This document shows, piece after piece, positions 24,401 through 35,060 of a DNA stretch of 64,000 bases (positions within the stretch are counted from its first letter, which is position 1; each line of letters starts with the position of its first letter). The notes beneath the pieces are model-generated. The model was not told the DNA's origin. It did not search any database and was given only the letters and a program-made list of their open reading frames with translations. The DNA comes from Dendrobium chrysotoxum (lineage: Eukaryota; Streptophyta; Magnoliopsida; Asparagales; Orchidaceae), in NCBI GenBank assembly GCA_019925795.1, contig CM034304.1, positions 12,153,471-12,217,470 on the forward strand. Direction: 5' to 3'. A program made the position numbers and the translations under genes.

Positions 24401-24812
24401 CAAAATTTCAATTAATTATCTTTGGGAAATTCAAAATACAACGATCATTATCCTCATCTTCAAATGATCGATAATAGACGATATCCTCTTTTCTTGGAAA
24501 GATATATCGTACTATTATCGTGATCTTAATTATGAAATTAATGATCTTTTTACTAGATTATTATAGTTAAACATTGGATTTAACATCATTTTGATCTTTT
24601 GAGATCATATGTTGTTTCTCCTTGAGTTTGACTACGATAATCAGATAAATTCAAAGATTTGTAATTTGAACCTATTAGGGAATGATATGTTCATCTTTCG
24701 AGGTGATATATCATTCATAATAAGTGTTCAATTTCAAATATTCAAATTCCAGAAATTTAACTTTCCCAAAGAAAATTAAACACTTTTTCAAAACTTATTT
24801 TTCAATCAAACA
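21431..24812 (+). other. Conserved 3' half of the solo LTR (R/U5-like blocks)
   Basis: Non-coding, with blocks closely matching the B LTR (25370-26900 and 44150-45700): aacccaggcctacgaggct, gtggccatgctcat, ccggccactttactttcctg, gatcggaggctcgtgaggg, aactctaacgctcttaagaa, and a short hairpin CCCGG..CCGGG at 23478-23492. A 14-base G run lies at 23031-23044. Sequence between blocks is much less alike. Confidence 0.65.
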
Positions 24813-24817
24813 ATGGG

Positions 24818-25233
24818 TTAGGTTCGGGTCGAACCTGAAACTGACATGACATTATTCGGGTCAACTTGAACCTGACCTATTTTTACAAACATGTCAATTT
24901 TTTAAACCCAAACCTGACCCGCTTCGGGTCCGGGTCAAACCGACTCGACCCGAATAACCCGATGCCAATAAAAAATTATTAGTTTTCATGTCCAAGAATG
25001 GGTCAATCTCTACTTTTCGAGTCAAAATCGGGTCAGAAAAGGGTCATTCTCAGGTTGACGGGTCAAAAATGGGGTTTTGGGTCAATTTCGGGTCATGGGT
25101 CAACCCGAACCCGACCCAATTTTTGAAACAGATCAAATTGTTGAACCCGAACCTGACCCGTTTCGGGTTCGGGTCAGCCTAAAGCCAAAATTTTTGGGTC
25201 AAGTTTGGGTCGGGTCCAATATTGACACCCCTA
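24818..25233. mobile_element. Right part of the hAT-like element
   Basis: 416 bp crowded with cgggtc, gggtca, aacccgaacccgacc and similar words on both strands, ending with the TIR. The 26-bp left part is 14579-14604 (tcaattttgggtcatggg). No ORF resembles a transposase. Confidence 0.7.
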
Positions 25234-27872
25234 CTTTTGGACCCCTTAACTTAGTAGGCAGGGTGACCCCGAACCTTCTAAAATCTGCCAATCCAACCTA
25301 AATTTCAGAGAACACTACCCTAAGTATTAAAAACAACCAACCAACTAAACTAATCTAACAAAATTGGTTACTACTAGGTAACCCAGGCCTACGAGGCTAT
25401 TAAGTTAACCCCAAGGAGGGTGAAATAAATCTCATGGGCTCGGTGAGCAATAATGGTAGTAATCAACTAAATATTTGGAAATTTTTTTTAAAAATTAAAC
25501 CTAAAAATTTATACTTAAATTTAAACTAAAATTTCCCCTCTTAACCTTCAACCAATTGGATCACAAGAAACTTTAACTAAACAACATACATAGGACATAC
25601 CCAAACCACATAGCCTTTCACACACACATAGAATTATTTGCTAGGGCACCACTTCTAGTTCTAGGCTAGGCTGATATTTACTTTATATTTGTGTGCCATA
25701 TTTTGTGAGATTTCATTGCATGCTGTAATTAAAAATTGGTCGATATGTTTGTTTACTTTTACTGCACTCTGTGAATTGATGTGATGGGCGGTAGGTTACC
25801 CATAAGTTAGGACCGATCTTTAATACTAACAATGTCTTCTTTAGGTGGCCATGCTCATGTAGCGCTAATAAAGGGGGGTTAAAATTTATAAATAAATGTC
25901 ATACAAATGCTTGCTACAGGTATTTTAGCTGCTTAACCCCCTAAGATAAATGAGGGCTAAAAATAAATAAATCATAAATATAATTATTATATGTGCTCCA
26001 ACTGCTTACCCCTCAAATAAATAAAGAGTGTGACCAAGTGTGGTTGGCATGAGTATTTTATTTTCATATATAACTGCTTAGGTTATTTTATATTAACTGC
26101 TTAGGATAACCATGCAAGAGAGTCTATATTTTCTTTTTAATGATGTAATTCGATGTAATTTGTAATATTATTGAGTTGTGAAAGTCTTTAAAAGTGGGGT
26201 ATTTTAAATACTAGGTACCTAAAGAGAAAAAGAAAGGCCCTTTATAGGAAATTTCTTATTCATTTGGGTACCATTCTGGAGGATGAATCTTACGAAGATC
26301 GAAGGGAGCCGATTCGAAGGAAGACAATCTATGTAAAGACATTAAAGATGAAGACTTAAAGATGAAATGCCTTGCTTTTAAGACTTGCTTCATTCAGTAG
26401 GATTAGAAACCAGGTTGTTGTCAGTGGTGCCCGGCCACTTTATTTTTCTATAGACCCTGGGATGTAATAAAAGGCAGTTAGCCTATGGATATTTATTTGA
26501 TTAATTTGATTATTTAATACGTTTAATTTAAATTGATTGCGATTAGATTTTGCCTTCTTTTCTTAATTTCTTGGCATTTGTGTGCCGCTTTTATTTTAAC
26601 CTGGATTCGATCGGAGGCTCGTGAGGGTACGCCCAAAATTTTTTTTACCTAAACTTAATTAAATTTTTTTAAAGATAATATAAAAACTCTAACGCTCTTA
26701 AGAAGTAAGTCCGGGACTACCGGGAGTTCGCATAGCATATTTATTACATTATTCTTTCCATTTGTTAGGCCACTCTATGCCTGCAGGTTCTGGTAGACCA
26801 TCTGGCATATGAGGGTGTAGATCTGTCAAGGAGAGCCTATGCACTCTAGGATAAAACCTATTTTTTAAGTCTTTTAAGCATTTAATCGAGTCGATTAGCA
26901 TGCATTGTATTAGAAATCAACTTAAATATGAGTCTAAAACTTTAACTGCATTTATTTTTAGCATTTTCACCCAACATAAGTCAAGGGACCACTTAGGATA
27001 ATTTTTAGATGTCGGTCCCACTTCTCAAAAAACTCTAAGCCTCCCTACCACTCTTTCATAAAAATGATTGGACTCATGGTTTTAAACCAACTAGGTGGTT
27101 AGCTGGCTCCCCAATTTAGGCCGGGTAAGTCTAGGTTTTGCACTACATTAGTTAGGACATGGGTATTGTGTGTAGAACACTAAACCCACTTTAGATTTAG
27201 GATTCAAGACTGCTACTTTTGATGTCCTATAGTACGCCTCATCGGTGGGTAGGTCCTCTATCATTCAGGGACTATAAATCCTGCCTATCTACATCACATG
27301 GATGATGCCACTTTCATCTTTCTCTCTTACATGCTCTGAGTGTATGATTTATTTCTTTTCTTCAGTTTCTTCTCATTGTCTTAGTCCCTCTGGATTTTGA
27401 TATGAGCTATGTATGTTGACTAAGCTAAGTCGAACCTTTTCTTACCCCTTAAGTATGACTTCCTATTCTCCTCCCTATGTGTCAATCCCATCTAGAAGTA
27501 TAATGTAGGATCCTTAATCGAGAGTCTTCTCAGGTCCTAGCATGAGATTTTATTAACCATGGGAGATTACTCCCATGGAAAATTGAATTGCACATCAAAT
27601 AAATCTCACTCGAGCTGATGTATTGGGTGGGGGAAACCCCGTGACTCTGATCAGGTTATGCATATTATTATCCATCAAGGTGCGTAGGCGAGAGCTGCTA
27701 TCCTTAATATTTAATCGTACGTATGATCTAATCTACTCTCCCATTGGCTCGCTTGCGAAGAGCATAGAGGCCTACGATCATTTTATCCTACGGGATAATA
27801 CGGTCGTACCCTTTGCATTCTGTCCCTATATAGTGTGTCCTTTCGGAGGTCCACAACTTTCTAGCGACCATG

Positions 27873-28135
27873 GTAAGACAGGTTTCTCTCTCCATCTTTA
27901 GATTCTATATTATTCCTTCTTCTGTATACTCTAGGTTTGGTACTCCTTATATTAGGCCCATCCTACTCTTAGTTAGGGTCCTTCCTAGTTAGGTTTGTCA
28001 CTTCTTAGCTAGGGTTCTCCCTAGTCAGTTTCCTTCCTCCTGGCCTACTGGGCCATTCTGTCCCTTATCTATCTCTTTTATCTCATGGTATTATTTTTTA
28101 CTAATCATTTCAAATCTCTTTATTCTTTTTGGTAG
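27873..28135 (+). other. Candidate leader intron of element B
   Basis: Just inside the 5' LTR the sequence ccATG/GTAAGACAGG resembles a plant 5' splice site. 263 bp later ttattctttttggtAG/aaagtg resembles a 3' splice site, 8 bp before the first good ATG of ORF1 (28144). The stretch between is pyrimidine-rich, with repeated tagttagggtcctt words, as in plant introns. Purely sequence-based; a primer site could also sit in this leader (tagcgaccatgg, 27862-27873, is one weak candidate). Confidence 0.35.
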
Positions 28136-28143
28136 AAAGTGCC

Positions 28144-29480
28144 ATGGCTTCCTTCGTTCCTTTCGTGACTTTCAATTTTGGTTCGGACACACGGGTGACA
28201 CTCTCTGAGTCCCTGCTAGCTAGTCCTCCTACTGGAGGAATCACTTTTGGTTCCTTCATTGACTCAGCCTTCACCACTCTTGGTAGGCTAATCTCTACTG
28301 AGGTTGCTGCCTTTTCTCCTCCCCAAAGGAGAGGTCGCGTAGCCTTACACCCTTTCGGATGTCTAGTTGCTCAGTGGATAACCCGGGCACCTGCTCGTTC
28401 CACTCCTATTCATATGTAGCCAGTGCATCCTGAGGTTAGGCAGCCAGTACCTAGACCACTTCTTATTCAGCCTACTTATCCAGCGGTCAGGCAACCAGTG
28501 CCTACTGTACCAGTTATTCAGACTGCTCCAGTCCCTCAGTGTCGGCAGGTAGTAGTTACTCCTTTTATTGCTCTAACGGAGATAGATCGTGTTCATGTTC
28601 CCCCTCCTTCTTCATATAGGAAGAGGGGTGCCCAGACCGAGGCTCCTTTGCCTTCTTCCCATCAGGTTTCTATTTTTGCTTGGCTGTCTCACCCATAAAC
28701 GGTTGAGTAGACCCTGACACTTCTTGTAGTCCCTTTCCCCCAGTCCCTTAGATAGTGGGTTTAGATGTTCCTTCGTTCTCCACCTCTAGCCTTGGGAGAA
28801 GAGCCAGGAGGAATAAAAATAGAAGTCTCTGATTAGCTGTATCTGAGGCAGCCAGGCAGCAGATGGCATACTCCATGGCTCAGTAGGAGCCAGTTTAGCC
28901 TAGAGTGGTCACACAGACTCCCGAGGTTATAGTTTCACCTAAGATAGAGGCAGTTCAGGTAGGACGCTTCTCTCCCCTGACACATAGTGGTGATGAGGAG
29001 GATGTCGCTTGCATCGCGTCGGCTCCTCCTATTACTACTACTCTTCTACGTGTTAGGGTTCCCAGGGATGATGCTGCTTAAGCCCTCTCTCCGAGGATTC
29101 AAAGCATTATCTGCCCAGCTCGGGGTAGAGGACTTGTCAGTTGACACAGAGGCCACAGTTTTACACATGCAGACTCCAATGGCAGACATGGCCAGAGCCA
29201 TGGCAGTGATGATCATTCAGTTGACAGCGTTGGGGATCATACCCCAAGTTATGGGTGTAGGTACTCTTACTATATCCATGGATGAACCAGTAGTACCACC
29301 TATAATAGCACCAGACCCTATAGGAGTGGACAGGGTCTAAAGAATAGTTTCAGTGGCACATACAGTAGTTACTTTTAATACCCCAGTCCAGAGTCAGTAA
29401 GTGCAGTTATCAGCCAAACAGATTTAGGATTTGATAGTATAGAAGGTTAAATAAGACATTTCTTCTAGGAAGTCTAGAGA
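28144..29480 (+). pseudogene. ORF1-like / N-terminal Gag region of element B
   Basis: ATG at 28144 (MASFVPFVTFNFGSDTR) opens a Pro-, Thr- and Val-rich frame to about 28698 with one in-frame TAG at 28417. The reading then appears to move frame (28863 onward, then about 29090-29340 with MADMARAMAVMIIQLTALGI). No enzymatic motif is visible. Ogre-type elements carry an extra ORF1 before gag, and Tat-type Gags have a long disordered N-terminus; I cannot tell which applies. Broken by several stops and at least two frameshifts. Confidence 0.55.
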
Positions 29481-30550
29481 GGTAGTCAGCAGGGGGAGAG
29501 ACCTTACCCAGTAGAGTATGAGCAAGAGCCTTACCCACTGGTTTTGTCCCTCCTAAGTTCAGAGTCTTTGATGGGTTTGGGAACCTAAGGCAGCATGTGG
29601 CTCAGTACTGAGCCATATATTGCAACATAGGAGGGAACGATGCTATGATTTTGAGACTTTTTATCAACAGTTTAGTTGAGGTGGTCTTTGCATGGTACAC
29701 CAACCTCCCTAACGATTCAATCTGCACTTTTGCAGAGCTTGAGCAGTTGTTTGTTCAGAGGTTTGTTGGAGCTGAGCACAGGGTTACAGTTGGAGAGTTA
29801 GTTATGACCAGACAGCATCCCCGTGAGACTCTACCAGATTATATAGTCAGATGGAGGAACCTCAGTTTGTAGTGTGAGCCCTAATTACAGGAGCTACATA
29901 TGTAGAGATCCTATTGAAGAACATAGATGGTCCAATAGCACCTTATCTGAAAGGTTTCAGCATTACAACCTTTTAGAAGTTATTAACGAAGGTGATTAGT
30001 TTGCAGGACAACATACCCGATGCAGTCCCTCCTAAGATTGAGAGTCAACCCTCACGTAGACCTCAGTGGTAGGAGTCTTTAGGAGCACCACCGCCTAGAA
30101 GAGGGGAGGTACACAGTACTTATGAGTCACAAGATAAGGGCAAGTGGCCCATAGTCAGTTCAGCACCACCACAGAAGTCGTATGCACTTGGTCAGATAGC
30201 AGTGCAACCTAGATCCTCCCATAGGACTCTAGAGAGTCAGTAGTATATACAAGAGAGACTTAGTAAGGAATACCCCTTTAAGAGGGAGAGTGTAAAGAAA
30301 ATTTTCAAATTCCTTATTAAAAAGAATATATTAATATTCTTGATGAACATTAGAGTGGAGGAGGAGTGATAGATAAACCACCCACTCTATTATCCTTTCC
30401 ATAGACATATCGGGTATGTTATAGAAGACTACTATGTGTTCAAGGATAGAGTTGAGAAACTCATGGCCATCGGGAAGATCCACCTTCAAGATAATGATTT
30501 GGTGCAACCCAAGGGCAAGACTTCTTAGACAGTTTAGATGATTTCAGACT
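29480..30550 (+). pseudogene. Gypsy gag of element B, broken
   Basis: The retrotrans_gag core is clear at about 29550-29870: PPKFRVFDGFGNLRQHVAQY, then LRLFINSLVEVVFAWYTNLP, LEQLFVQRFVG and RETLPDYIVRWRN. Further on (about 30410-30510) GYVIEDYYVFKDRVEKLM matches the degenerate knuckle/tail seen in Tat-type Gags, where a His/Cys knuckle would normally be recognisable. In-frame stops occur, for example at 29608 and 29870, and frame changes near 29530. Would form the particle shell. Confidence 0.8.
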
Positions 30551-31320
30551 CTATCCACAGTGACAATAAGAGCAGTAGTAGCAGATCATCTCATGGTTCT
30601 AAGGGAGAGTGGCAGCTGGCACTCTCTTGGAAGATGAGGCAGATGATCAGACAAATAATTCAGAGTTTAGAGGTAGTTGAGAGGAGGTCTTCCCAGGCCA
30701 AGTCAATAGATGTCAGCCCAGTTACTTTACCAGTTTCATTTTCTTCTTCTTTTTTTGTTATAGTGCCTACTGAGCACATTTCCTTTTCTACTTTATATAA
30801 TAAAAAGTTGTATTAAAGAGAAAAGATTATTATAACTTTTGAGGGGAAGACGGGATGCCTTCTAGCACTTACGCTGAAGGATTTCATTCTCCCTTTGACT
30901 GATGATGAAATAATAGAAGAAGATTATTCTAGCTACTTTTGGTATTTTGTTCCTTCTAGTTTTACTTCTTCTAGCACTTGCACTCTTCATATATTACATA
31001 TTCTTATAATGTTAATGATTCTGTATGTGATGATGAGTTTGAGTGTGAGGAAGAGCCTGTGTTTATAATTTCAGAGGGTAGTTGTCACATGGATTCAGGA
31101 GATGAATCCAAAAATCCACTCTAGTCACTCTCCTTAGAGCCAGCACAAGCCATCACCACTAAAATAAATGAATCTCCTATGGAGGATGAATCAATATAGA
31201 AAGTTCACTTGCATTCAGGGAATGTCCTTCCACCTAGGATAGCTAAGAATATAAAAGAAAAAGATAAAAATATTGTCACCCAGTAGGATAATCCTATCCC
31301 TTCCTCCCAAGAATAGTCTA
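30551..31320 (+). other. Decayed gag-protease linker of element B
   Basis: Serine-rich and acidic fragments in several frames with many stops (for example SSSSRSSHGSKGEWQLAL near 30570), followed by short Glu/Lys-rich pieces. No domain recognised. Likely polyprotein linker. Confidence 0.5.
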
Positions 31321-31910
31321 AGGAGAAAGGGAAAGGCCCTCAGCTGGAGGTTGATTATAATGTGTTGGCTCACTTAAGGAAAATCCTTTCCCTCCTTAGT
31401 GTCTACGATGCTTTGATGATGTCTCATGACTTGAGAGAGACCCCGGTGAAAGCACTGCTTGAGCCAGAATCTTATCAAGCCTTCTTTACTTCTGAATCTA
31501 TTAGGGATACATGTTATTTGAGAGAGATACCATGCATTACCTTCTTAGATCATGATTTTCTCTTAGGGACTTCCGAGCATAATCCACCCTTGTACGTCAC
31601 CGCTGAAGTCAATGGTTATGAGTTGAACAGGGTCCTCATTGACCAGGGGGCTTCAGTTAACATCCTTAGCTATGAAACTTTAAAGAGCCTCTCCCTAGGT
31701 CATTTGAAGCTCACTTCCAATAAGATTATGTTAAAAGACTTCAATGACCAAGACTAGTGCACTCTAGGATCTATTACCCTACCTTTAAAGTTTTAAAGTT
31801 TCCTAACTAAAGCAAAGTTTCATGTGGTTGAAGCTGATACTTCATACAGGGCTCTCTTAGGAAGGCCTTAGATTTATGAATACAAAAGGTGCCCTCTACC
31901 TTGCACCAAT
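31321..31910 (+). pseudogene. Gypsy protease of element B, broken
   Basis: Opens with DYNVLAHLRKILSLLSVYDAL, a segment typical of Tat-clade polyproteins before the protease. The aspartic protease core follows: VTAEVNGYELNRVLIDQGAS (catalytic Asp; the usual D-T/S-G triad reads DQG) and NILSYETL, and after a TAG at 31755 FHVVEADTSYRALLGRP. Then stops accumulate. Would cleave the polyprotein. Close to expected size. Confidence 0.8.
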
Positions 31911-33170
31911 GTATGAAGTATATGAGGAATGATGTTGAGTATTATATTCCTGGGGATACTTAAGCCTTTGTCATGCATGATGTCTCTATCTATGATGATG
32001 CTGAGCATTATATGCCTTGAAAGACTCGTAGACCTCCCCCTTCCCAGTCACTAGTGATACCTGCTAGCATTGCACAGGGTCCTATGTAGTCACATACACA
32101 GGGTCCTATACAACCACTAGCACATAGTCCATCACCGATTGGTATTGAGGTAGGTGTTTCCACTACAGATCCTATTGGATCTTCCTTTTAGTTCACAATT
32201 GGGCATGATGTTCCCCCTAGTAGAGGTAGGGGAGGGAGAGGTAGAGGTAGAGGTAGGGGTAGAGAGTTTGCTCGCCTCGTGAGTAACTTTGACACTCGTA
32301 TTCCTCCTCCCTCGCATCTTTACACTTCTTCTTTGATTGTTGAGTCTGACTCTTCTGATGATGAGATGATTGATGTTCCTCCTCATTCAGTCCCCTTGCT
32401 AGCCTTAGGTTTCACTGATTATACTTTATTTCCTATCTTTTATAGGTATTTGATACATGAGGGTGGTTTAGTTATTGATAGTAGCTCAGACGAGGAAGTG
32501 GACTCCTGACGTTAGACTATTACCAAATAATCTCTTTCACATCAGATGTGCGGAATAAGAGTCAAAAAGTCTCATCAAAGATCTTTCGTTACTTCTTCCA
32601 CTAGTGTTGGTGGCTCGCTACGGACTAATAGGCATCCTATACCTCCACTATACGGATCCTTCATGCCACCACATACTAGTGAATGTGCCTCCTTGTCGCA
32701 TAATGTAGGTGCCCCACTGGGTCCTGAGAGTCAGGGTCCTGCAGAGACCGTTATAGATGAGGAGATTATAAATGTCCCTCATTACTTTCTCATATTATGG
32801 AAGGCTATGTAGAGCGGGGTGTCGTTCCTTCAACTTGGTCTGATGACGAGCTCTATAATAAGCCCGTATTTGGCGAACTGATATACCTCAAACCCAATAA
32901 GGCTTGGGTTATATTGAGAAGGGTCAGTTTACTTATGCCAATATTCACATTGTCTCTCACTCATATCCAGTTATTTCTCTTTTTGATGAAGAAGACCAAG
33001 ATGATATTGAAGGCAAGGTACATGATGCTCCATGAGAATTTAAAGATGGCACCACATCCACCATGGATGAACTATGTGAGGTTAACCTGGGCACTAAATC
33101 AGATCCTAAGCCTATTTTTTTATAGTGCCTTATTATCAGATTCAGAGGCTCAAGAGTACATCAAACTACT
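31911..33170 (+). other. Protease-RT spacer of element B, with RG repeat
   Basis: About 1.25 kb of low-constraint sequence. It includes a purine minisatellite (32221-32268) that can encode alternating Arg-Gly, an acidic stretch (ESDSSDDEMIDVPPHSVP, about 32341-32394), and a splice-acceptor-like tatcttttatAG/gt at 32445. Ogre elements are known to carry an intron between protease and RT. I cannot define a donor, so an intron remains only a possibility. Confidence 0.5.
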
Positions 33171-34535
33171 ATCAGAGTTTAGAGACTGCTTTACCTAGAA
33201 CTACACTGAGATGCCTGGTTTAAACCCAGAGGTAGTAGTCCACAAGCTAGTTATTAAGCCTGATGCAGTCCCTGTTAAGCAATCACCTCATAGGATGAGG
33301 TTGTAAATTGAACAACAGGTGATCGCTAAAACTAAGAATCTTATAATAGTTTGTTTTATTCGTGAAGAGAAGTATCCTACTTGCCTCGCCAATATAATTC
33401 TAGTCCGAAAGAAGAGTGGACAGATCCACATTTGCATTGATTTCCATAATTTGAATAAGGCATGCCCTAAGGATGATTTATCTCTTCCTATCCCTGAACT
33501 TATGGTGGATATAACTTCATCCCATAGTGTATTCTCCTTCATTAATGATTCATCTCGTTACAATCAGATAAAGATGGACCCCAAGGAGGTGATGTTCACT
33601 GCATTCAACACACCTATAGGTGTGTTTTGTTATAAGGTGATGCCATTCGGTCTCAAGAATATCGGGGCCACCTATCAACGTGCTATGAATATTATCTTTG
33701 ATGAGATGATACACAAGCAGGTTGAGTGCTATGTGGATGATTTAGTGGTCAAAAGTAAGGTCCGTGGAGCTCATCTTTGAGATCTGCGAATCATTTTTGA
33801 ATGCCTACGCAAGTATGATTTAAAGATGAACCCTTTGAAATGTGTATTTGGAGTTAGTGCAGGAAAGTTCTAAGGATTTATAGTTCGCTACCATGGCATC
33901 AAAATTGATCATTTTATGATCAAAGCCATAGTAAACTTAAAGCCCCCTAGGAGTCTGACTCAGTTAAGGTCTTTCCAAGGAAAGCTTGCCTTTCTGTGGA
34001 GATTTATCTCCAATCTGTCCGGTAGATGTTATCCCTTCACTGCCCTTACAAAGAAGGATGCTCGTTTTCATTAGGATAAGCATTGTCAGGAAGCCTTTGA
34101 GAGTATAAAGCACTACCTGATGAACCCCTTATTTAAGTTGCACCCATCCTAGGGAGGCCATTAATTCTCTATACTACGACCCTGAATGAATCCCTGGGTG
34201 CACTGTTGGCCCAAGAGAATGAGGAAGGAAAGAAAAATGCCTTATACTACCTCAGTAGATGGTTGATACCTATAGAGCTAAAATACCCAGCGATAGAAAA
34301 GCAGTGCCTAGCTTTGATCTTCGTGGTGCAGAAACTTAGACACTATATACTCTTGCATAAGGTTAACTTGATTTCTCGAGTCAACCCCTTGTAGTATTTG
34401 ATGACCCATCCGACCCTCTCAGGTCATTTAGTGCACTGGTCGATGATCCTACTATAGTTTGACATTACTTTTATCCCTCAACGAGCTATCAAAGAATAGG
34501 CTTTAGCTGACTTTCTTGCCGCTCACCCGATTCCT
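33171..34535 (+). pseudogene. Gypsy RT and first RNase H of element B, broken
   Basis: RT from about 33208 (EMPGLNPEVVVHKLVI): RKKSGQIHICIDFHNLNKAC, FTAFNTPIGVFCYKVMPFGL, GATYQRAM, then catalytic ECYVDDLVVKSK near 33740. The frame continues past TGA 33778 through KYDLKMNPLKC and the connection. After a frame change near 34150 the first RNase H follows (LYYLSRWL, ELKYPAIEKQCLAL), with the tether to about 34530. Stops at 33304, 33778, 33871 and 34394 among others. MPFGLKN.GATYQRAM places it in the Tat group. Confidence 0.9.
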
Positions 34536-35060
34536 GTGGATTCCCCACTCAATGATGATCTACCTGATGAACTAATAATGAGTGTGGATGAACAGGAGTC
34601 TCCTACTTGGGAGTTCTACTTTGACGGTGCATCATCCATTAAATCTTTACATCCAAAGGATACTCCTATAGTTATGATAGGTTTGGGCCTTATTTTTGTA
34701 TCCCCAAAAGGTCACACTCTTCGATACTCCTATAGTCTTTCAGAACCTCATACTAATAATGGAACTGAGTACAAAGCTTTGATCTTGGGACTAGAGTTGG
34801 CCATTCAGATAAAGATTACATGGGTAAAGATCTTTAGAGACTCCTAACTAATCATAAATCAAGTAGCTGGAGTCTTCAAAATGCTTAAACCTAAGCTCTT
34901 GTCCTATCATAACAAGGCAATGAAGCACTTCTGTTTAATCCCTGAGGTGACCTTAGAAAAAATCCTTTGATCTATAAATGGTAAAGCAGATGCATTGGCT
35001 AAGCTAGCTAAAGAACCGGCTGACCCAACTGGAAACTCATTATCCATTATAGTCCAGTAT
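34536..35060 (+). pseudogene. Second (archaeal-type) RNase H of element B
   Basis: WEFYFDGASS (first catalytic Asp) near 34608, then GLGLIFVSPKGHTLRYSYSL, TNNGTEYKALILGLELA (catalytic Glu), FRDS at the next Asp position, and after a stop LIINQVAGVFK and GKADALAKLA near 34985. A second RNase H downstream of the first is a hallmark of the Tat/Ogre clade (established), where it is thought to assist RNA removal during reverse transcription. Confidence 0.85.

Larger units (their letters stand above)
14605..24812 (+). repeat. Giant (10.2 kb) solo LTR of an Ogre-like family
   Basis: Ends TGTTGACCTC..AATCAAACA with an exact 5-bp duplication ATGGG at 14600-14604 and 24813-24817. No PBS, coding motif or second LTR lies inside, so a solo LTR left by LTR-LTR recombination is the simplest reading. 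It shares ordered landmarks with the B LTR: GC-rich patch, AT-rich core, aacccaggcctacgaggct (22148), gtggccatgctcat (22616), ccggccactttactttcctg (23178), gatcggaggctcgtgaggg (23377), ctcttaagaagtaag (23463). It is therefore an LTR of a related but distinct family in plus orientation. Size is 8.1 kb after subtracting the internal duplication. Confidence 0.8.
14579..25233. mobile_element. hAT-like non-autonomous element with nested LTR inside
   Basis: The ends form inverted repeats: TAGGGGTGTCAAT at 14579-14591 and its reverse complement ATTGACACCCCTA ending at 25233. The flanking 8-mers are attttgga (14571-14578) and cttttgga (25234-25241), 7 of 8 identical, fitting the hAT 8-bp TSD. The uninterrupted 3' LTR of B gives the empty site (attttaaa, 44017-44024). 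Removing the nested LTR (14605-24812) and its 5-bp TSD leaves about 440 bp, rich in gggtc/gaccc words (24818-25233), with no transposase. It is therefore a non-autonomous copy carried by a transposase from elsewhere. Confidence 0.8.
11288..27855 (+). repeat. 5' LTR of element B, split by a nested insertion
   Basis: Present as 11288-14578 and 25242-27855 (about 5.9 kb together) and collinear with 40805-46659. It starts TATTG and ends GTCCACA. It contains a W-box-rich U3 start, a TATA box, a GC-rich patch (about 12190-12490), an AT-rich core (12490-13650), and then blocks shared with the solo LTR (aacccaggcctacgaggct near 25380, gatcggaggctcgtgaggg near 26609, ctcttaagaagtaag near 26695). A small ORF near the LTR end (27623-27901) is repeated in the other LTR and is not a gene. 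Confidence 0.9.

Noticed and set aside
27623..27901. Plus-strand ORF of 92 codons near the end of the B 5' LTR, with a similar one at 46426-46719
   Set aside because: Similarity comes from the two LTRs being copies of one sequence; the frames diverge and the ORF runs past the LTR end into the leader.
28370..28420. tRNA-like words (gctcagtggataacccgggc)
   Set aside because: Cannot be folded by eye into a cloverleaf with acceptor and anticodon stems, and it lies inside an ORF1-like coding stretch.
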